Below are positions 9,653 to 12,034 of a stretch of 12,034 bases of DNA, piece after piece. Each line of letters starts with the position of its first letter. The first letter of the stretch is position 1. A model generated the notes under the pieces. It had not been told where the DNA came from, did no database searches, and was given only the letters and a program-made list of their open reading frames with translations. Source of the DNA: CAYTLW01 sp964438735 (GTDB taxonomy: Bacteria > Myxococcota_A > UBA9042); assembly GCA_964438735.1 (NCBI GenBank), contig CAYTLW010000183.1, positions 1 to 12,034 of the forward strand, given 5' to 3'. The position numbers and the translations under genes were made by a program.

Positions 9653-9681
9653 GTTATGGCCACTCGGTCCCCGAAAGGCAA
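9653..9681 (-). promoter_or_regulatory. Candidate sigma70-type promoter of thiC
   Basis: On the minus strand TTGCCT (complement of 9676-9681, four of six to consensus) and CATAAC (complement of 9653-9658, four of six) are exactly 17 bases apart. They lie upstream of thiC and just outside the inverted repeat of the mobile element. The leader to ATG 9600 would be only about 45 bases, too short for a TPP riboswitch. In GC-rich DNA such a match can be chance. Confidence 0.35.
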
Positions 9682-9690
9682 TGGTGATGA

Positions 9691-9723
9691 GAGGTGTCAG
9701 ACCCTCACATATCATGACTTGCC
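9691..9723 (+). repeat. Left inverted repeat of the RAYT unit
   Basis: Begins GAGGTGTCAGACCCTCAC and ends ACTTGCC. The first 25 bases are identical to the reverse complement of 10856-10880; one mismatch follows at 9716 (G here, A in the other copy), then seven more identical bases. Outside it, GTGAT (9684-9688) also has a counterpart beyond the right repeat, so the similarity may extend imperfectly. GAGG and CCCTC within it can pair to a short hairpin. Confidence 0.9.
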
Positions 9724-9791
9724 TATGCAACATACTGATATCACGTAAACGGGCCGTTGACATCGCGACCGCCGCGCGCCATGCTGCGCAC

Positions 9792-10766
9792 ATGGCCAGA
9801 CCCCCTCGAATCGACTTTCCAGGCGCGTGGCATCACGTCATGAATCGTGGCGCCCGTCGCGAGCCCATCTTCCGCAACAATGACGACGCCTTGCTCTTCC
9901 TCCAAGGTCTCGGCACGGTGCTCGCCGAGTTCCGCGTCGAGGTGCACGCCTACGCCCTGATGCCCAATCATTACCACCTGCTGGTGCGCTCGATGGATGG
10001 GCGCTTATCCGCGGCCATGAAGGCGTTCGGCTCCAACTTCACCAGGGCGATCAATCGCGTGCACAAGTGGGATGGGCCGATCTTCCGCGGCCGATTCCGC
10101 AATGAGTTGCTGGTCGACGAGGAGTACTTCGACGTCGTGGTGGCCTACATCCATCTCAACCCGGTGCGCGCCAATCTGGTTCAGCGGCCGGATGACGAGT
10201 GCTGGACCAGCTATCGGCAGTATCTGGGCCTCGAGCAAGGCTACGAATGGCTGCATACAGACGCCGTACTGGGCCGCTTCGGTGACTCCCATGGGCTGCA
10301 CGGTTTCATCCGCGAGCTGCACCAGGGGGTCTCACAGTGGCCCGAGGATCTCGACCTGGACACCGGACTGCTGCGCGCGCCGATTCTCACGGCTGCCGAT
10401 GGACGGGCCAGGCGGGGTCAGACACACGCCAGGCAACTCGAGCCGAACGAAGTCCTGGACGCCGTCTGCCAGCTCGCCGGCGTGTCAGAGGAGCGCTTGC
10501 AGCGTTCGGTTCACGGCCGAGGTGCCAACCCGGCCCGCAGAATGGCCGCGTGGGCCCTGAGCGTGTCGACGAACCTGACCCACCTGGAGATCGGCGACCG
10601 CCTGGCCATGTCGGGCAGCCATGTGGCCAACGTGTTGCTGCGGCTGCGCCGGTCGCCGCCGCCGGTGATCCGGGGCTGGATGACGTGGTGGGAGGCCGAG
10701 AAGCTGTTGCCCGCTGAAGATCAGACCGCGCCGATCGACAACAGCCGTCGTCTGCTCGATGTCTGA
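9792..10766 (+). CDS. REP-associated tyrosine transposase (RAYT, Y1/HUH family)
   Basis: A 324-residue single-strand transposase related to IS200/IS605 TnpA and to TnpA-REP. The N-terminal opening PRIDFPGAWHHVMNRG is typical of the group. The HUH metal motif is NHYHLLV with His60 and His62. The likely nucleophile is Tyr119 in AYIHLNPVRANLV, a hallmark block; GPIFRGRFRNELLVDEEY (95-112) precedes it. Residues about 230-310 form a second, helical domain with NLTHLEIGDRLAMSGSHVANVLLRL, resembling the DnaA C-terminal DNA-binding HTH found fused to some RAYTs. All catalytic residues are intact, so it may be active. The ATG at 9792 starts exactly at the conserved N terminus; the ribosome site is weak. 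The gene lies within 33-bp inverted repeats and is followed by a REP-like hairpin. Base composition is like that of the host genes, so no recent foreign origin is evident. Confidence 0.94.
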   Translation: MARPPRIDFPGAWHHVMNRGARREPIFRNNDDALLFLQGLGTVLAEFRVEVHAYALMPNHYHLLVRSMDGRLSAAMKAFGSNFTRAINRVHKWDGPIFRGRFRNELLVDEEYFDVVVAYIHLNPVRANLVQRPDDECWTSYRQYLGLEQGYEWLHTDAVLGRFGDSHGLHGFIRELHQGVSQWPEDLDLDTGLLRAPILTAADGRARRGQTHARQLEPNEVLDAVCQLAGVSEERLQRSVHGRGANPARRMAAWALSVSTNLTHLEIGDRLAMSGSHVANVLLRLRRSPPPVIRGWMTWWEAEKLLPAEDQTAPIDNSRRLLDV

Positions 10767-10788
10767 GCCGCGCCTGCTCGCTATCTGA
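10752..10788 (+). repeat. 22-bp-period imperfect direct repeat across the transposase stop
   Basis: CTGCTCGATGTCTGA (10752-10766, ending in the stop codon) recurs as CTGCTCGCTATCTGA (10774-10788), 13 of 15 bases identical, with a 22-base period. The second copy lies outside the gene and runs into the 9-bp inverted repeat and the hairpin downstream. It may record a small duplication at the 3' end of the unit. Confidence 0.6.
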
Positions 10789-10840
10789 ATGCTGCCAGGC
10801 AGCAGCATCTACGAGTACCCGTCAACCACGTTTCAGATAG
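10781..10840. repeat. 9-bp inverted repeat enclosing the REP-like hairpin
   Basis: CTATCTGAA (10781-10789) and TTCAGATAG (10832-10840) are perfect reverse complements. They enclose the 7-bp hairpin at 10789-10808, so this 60-base segment could fold as a nested stem. It lies between the transposase stop and the right terminal repeat. It could act as a terminator for the transposase mRNA or as a transposase-recognised structure. Confidence 0.65.
10789..10812 (-). repeat. REP-like element: GTAG tetranucleotide followed by a hairpin
   Basis: Read on the minus strand, GTAG (complement of 10809-10812) is followed at once by a perfect 7-bp stem, ATGCTGC / GCAGCAT, with a six-base loop. A GTAG or GGAG tetranucleotide directly 5' of a palindrome is the known architecture of REP sequences recognised by RAYTs. 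It lies 23 bases after the transposase stop. One copy cannot show that it is repeated in the genome, so the REP assignment rests on structure and context. Confidence 0.55.
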
Positions 10841-10847
10841 TTACGAT

Positions 10848-10880
10848 GGCAAGTTATGATATGTGAGGGTCTGACACCTC
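10848..10880 (-). repeat. Right inverted repeat of the RAYT unit
   Basis: Reverse-complement copy of the left repeat with 32 of 33 matching bases. Here a stronger hairpin is possible: GTGAGG (10863-10868) pairs with CCTCAC (10877-10882) around GTCTGACA. Subterminal hairpins of this kind are what Y1 transposases of the IS200/IS605 and RAYT groups recognise. It ends four bases before the stop codon of the minus-strand dehydratase gene. Confidence 0.9.
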
Positions 10881-10884
10881 ACTA

Positions 10885-11880
10885 TCACACTGCGTACTCG
10901 GCGGGGCGATAGTCGTCGAGATGGTCGGCGATCCAGGCCATGGTCTGACGGAGGCCGTCGTCCAGGGACACCTGGGGCGCGTAGCCGAAGACGGTGGCGG
11001 CCTGGGTGATGTCGGCCTGCAGGTGCATGACTTCGCTGGCGCTCGGGCGGATGCGCGAGGCGTCCTCTTCGATGGGCACGTCGCGGCCGTGCAGGGCGAC
11101 CATTCGTTGGGCCAGCTCGCCGATGGAGATCGAGCGGCCGCTGCCGATGTTGAGCACCCGGCCGATGGCGTCTTCGCTGCTGGCGATGCCCAGGAAGCCG
11201 GCGACGGTGTCGGCGACGTAGGTCAGGTCGCGACGCGGGGTCGCGCTGCCGATTCGCAGGGTGTCGGCGCCCGAGAGCAGCTGGCTGGCGATGGTCGGGA
11301 TGATGGCGCGCTGGCTCTGGCGTGGGCCGTAGGTGTTGAAGGGGCGCAGCACGGACACGGGCAGCTCGAAGGAGCGGTGGTAGGAGATGGCCAGCTGGTC
11401 GGCGCCGATCTTGCTGGCGGAGTAGGGCGACTGGCCGATGATCGGGTGGGCCTCGTCGATGGGTACATAGCGGGCGCTGCCGTAGGTCTCCGAAGTGGAG
11501 GTGTGCACCAGACGCTCGACGCGCTCGCGCAGGCAGGCCTCCAGCACGTGCAAGGTGCCGACCACATTGGTGGCGATGTAGTGGTGGGGTGCGACGTAGC
11601 TGTAGGGGATGCCGATGAGGGCGGCGAGGTGGAAGACCACGTCGCGATCGGTGACTGCACGACGGACAGCGGCGGGATCCTCGACCGTTGCCGCGTGTAC
11701 ATCCAAGGCGGCCTGCACGTCGGCGTCCAGGCCATCGAGGTGGCCGCGACGCCCCATGGAGTTGTAGCGGATCAGCACCCGGACTTCGGCACCTTCGCGC
11801 ACCAGACGCTCGGTGAGATGCGAGCCGATGAAGCCCGCCGCGCCGGTGACCAGGACCCTCACACCACGCCACTGTCCCAT
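10885..11880 (-). CDS. LegB-like NAD-dependent nucleotide-sugar 4,6-dehydratase (SDR family)
   Basis: A 331-residue extended short-chain dehydrogenase. The NAD site is GAAGFIGS (Gly13, Gly16, Gly19). The active site has Thr129-Ser130-Glu131 in STSETYG and Tyr153/Lys157 in SPYSASKIGADQ. Ser in place of the Asp of RmlB resembles GDP-mannose 4,6-dehydratases. The blocks LAALIGIPYSY, HTSTSETYG, YVPIDEAHPI, RPFNTYGPRQS and RRDLTYVADTV match the LegB group, which converts UDP-GlcNAc (GDP-GlcNAc in some species) to the 4-keto-6-deoxy sugar early in legionaminic-type nonulosonate or related glycan synthesis. Substrate assignment is by resemblance only; no aminotransferase, synthase or other glycan gene is present here. 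ATG 11880 is chosen for GGAGG (complement of 11886-11890) five bases upstream; an upstream ATG at 11979 would add 33 unconserved residues ahead of the Rossmann fold. The stop codon lies 4 bp from the right repeat of the RAYT unit, which may have altered the last residues. Confidence 0.93.
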   Translation of the reverse strand: MGQWRGVRVLVTGAAGFIGSHLTERLVREGAEVRVLIRYNSMGRRGHLDGLDADVQAALDVHAATVEDPAAVRRAVTDRDVVFHLAALIGIPYSYVAPHHYIATNVVGTLHVLEACLRERVERLVHTSTSETYGSARYVPIDEAHPIIGQSPYSASKIGADQLAISYHRSFELPVSVLRPFNTYGPRQSQRAIIPTIASQLLSGADTLRIGSATPRRDLTYVADTVAGFLGIASSEDAIGRVLNIGSGRSISIGELAQRMVALHGRDVPIEEDASRIRPSASEVMHLQADITQAATVFGYAPQVSLDDGLRQTMAWIADHLDDYRPAEYAV

Positions 11881-12034
11881 GAGATCCTCCGCGGTTGTTC
11901 CTGGGCCATACACGCTAGACGGGCCCGGATCAAGCCTGTGGGCATGGCCCGACGCCGGCAAGTCTGCCTCGGGGGACAACGCAGGGCCATCGCAAGAACG
12001 ATCAAGCTGAATCAGTAAGCTGAGGTCAAGGGAG
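11881..12034. other. Upstream region of the dehydratase gene, no gene seen
   Basis: Apart from the ribosome site at 11886-11890 no feature is clear. On the minus strand a TTGACC lies near the edge (complement of 12024-12029) and a TTGATC nearer the gene, but neither has a good -10 at 17 bases. CGGGCCCG (11920-11927) is an 8-bp palindrome, common in GC-rich DNA. The window ends in AAGGGAG, which could be a ribosome site for a plus-strand gene beyond the edge. Confidence 0.3.

Larger units (their letters stand above)
9691..10880 (+). mobile_element. RAYT-type transposable unit bounded by 33-bp inverted repeats
   Basis: A 1190-bp unit with near-identical inverted repeats at both ends (32 of 33 positions) and a single transposase gene inside. 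Downstream of the transposase are a REP-like hairpin and a second inverted repeat. It sits between two minus-strand genes and is itself read from the plus strand. The left end lies about 90 bp upstream of thiC and the right end 4 bp from the dehydratase stop codon. Y1 (HUH) transposases make no target duplication, and none is visible. Whether the long repeats are true ends or parts of a dispersed repeat family cannot be told from one copy. Confidence 0.75.

Noticed and set aside
9745..9761. Left-side REP or operator: quasi-palindrome GTAAACGG-G-CCGTTGAC before the transposase
   Set aside because: One mismatch and a one-base centre allow an operator, but it does not share the stem sequence of the right-hand REP-like hairpin, so it is not called.
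9601..9791. TPP riboswitch upstream of thiC
   Set aside because: Neither strand shows the conserved CTGAGA and GCGNAGGGA-type blocks; the partial likeness near CCGAGTGGCCATAACCG is too weak.

Overview
The window is GC-rich throughout and carries protein types that are common in Myxococcota and other former deltaproteobacteria: a transmembrane Hanks-type Ser/Thr kinase with an AgmX/PglI-like C-terminal domain, a TPR protein with Ala/Pro/Gly linkers, and several lipoproteins including one dominated by cysteines. No rRNA or named marker gene is present, so the assignment to a myxobacterium-like organism is an inference from gene style. A heme A synthase implies an aa3-type oxidase and therefore aerobic respiration; thiC implies thiamine biosynthesis.

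Layout. 1-99 is the 3' end of an unidentified gene. 156-3936 is a likely plus-strand operon: kinase, TPR/membrane protein (start codon overlapping the kinase stop) and heme A synthase (24 bases later). A small hairpin at 3937-3952 separates it from a convergent Cys-rich lipoprotein gene (3973-5019, minus). A 272-base divergent intergenic region follows, then a plus-strand lipoprotein-like gene with a Pro/Ala linker (5292-6323), whose 3' end overlaps by 50 bases a convergent gene for a small multipass membrane protein (6274-6906, minus). Upstream of that on the minus strand are a lipoprotein-type SAM methyltransferase with a His-rich linker (7022-7906) and thiC (7903-9600), joined by an ATGA overlap.

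Mobile element. Between thiC and the next minus-strand gene lies a 1190-bp unit bounded by 33-bp inverted repeats that match at 32 positions (9691-9723 and 10848-10880). It encodes one plus-strand Y1/HUH transposase of the REP-associated (RAYT) type with a DnaA-like HTH at its C terminus. Just after the transposase stop is a GTAG-plus-hairpin motif on the minus strand, the architecture known for REP sequences. The unit ends 4 bp short of the stop codon of a LegB-like sugar-nucleotide 4,6-dehydratase gene (10885-11880, minus), and its other end lies about 90 bp upstream of thiC, next to the best thiC promoter candidate. The remaining 154 bases hold the upstream region of the dehydratase gene.

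The most noteworthy items are the self-contained RAYT unit with its REP-like hairpin, the methyltransferase that appears to be exported yet uses a cytosolic cofactor and is coupled to thiC, and the kinase operon that includes heme A synthase.
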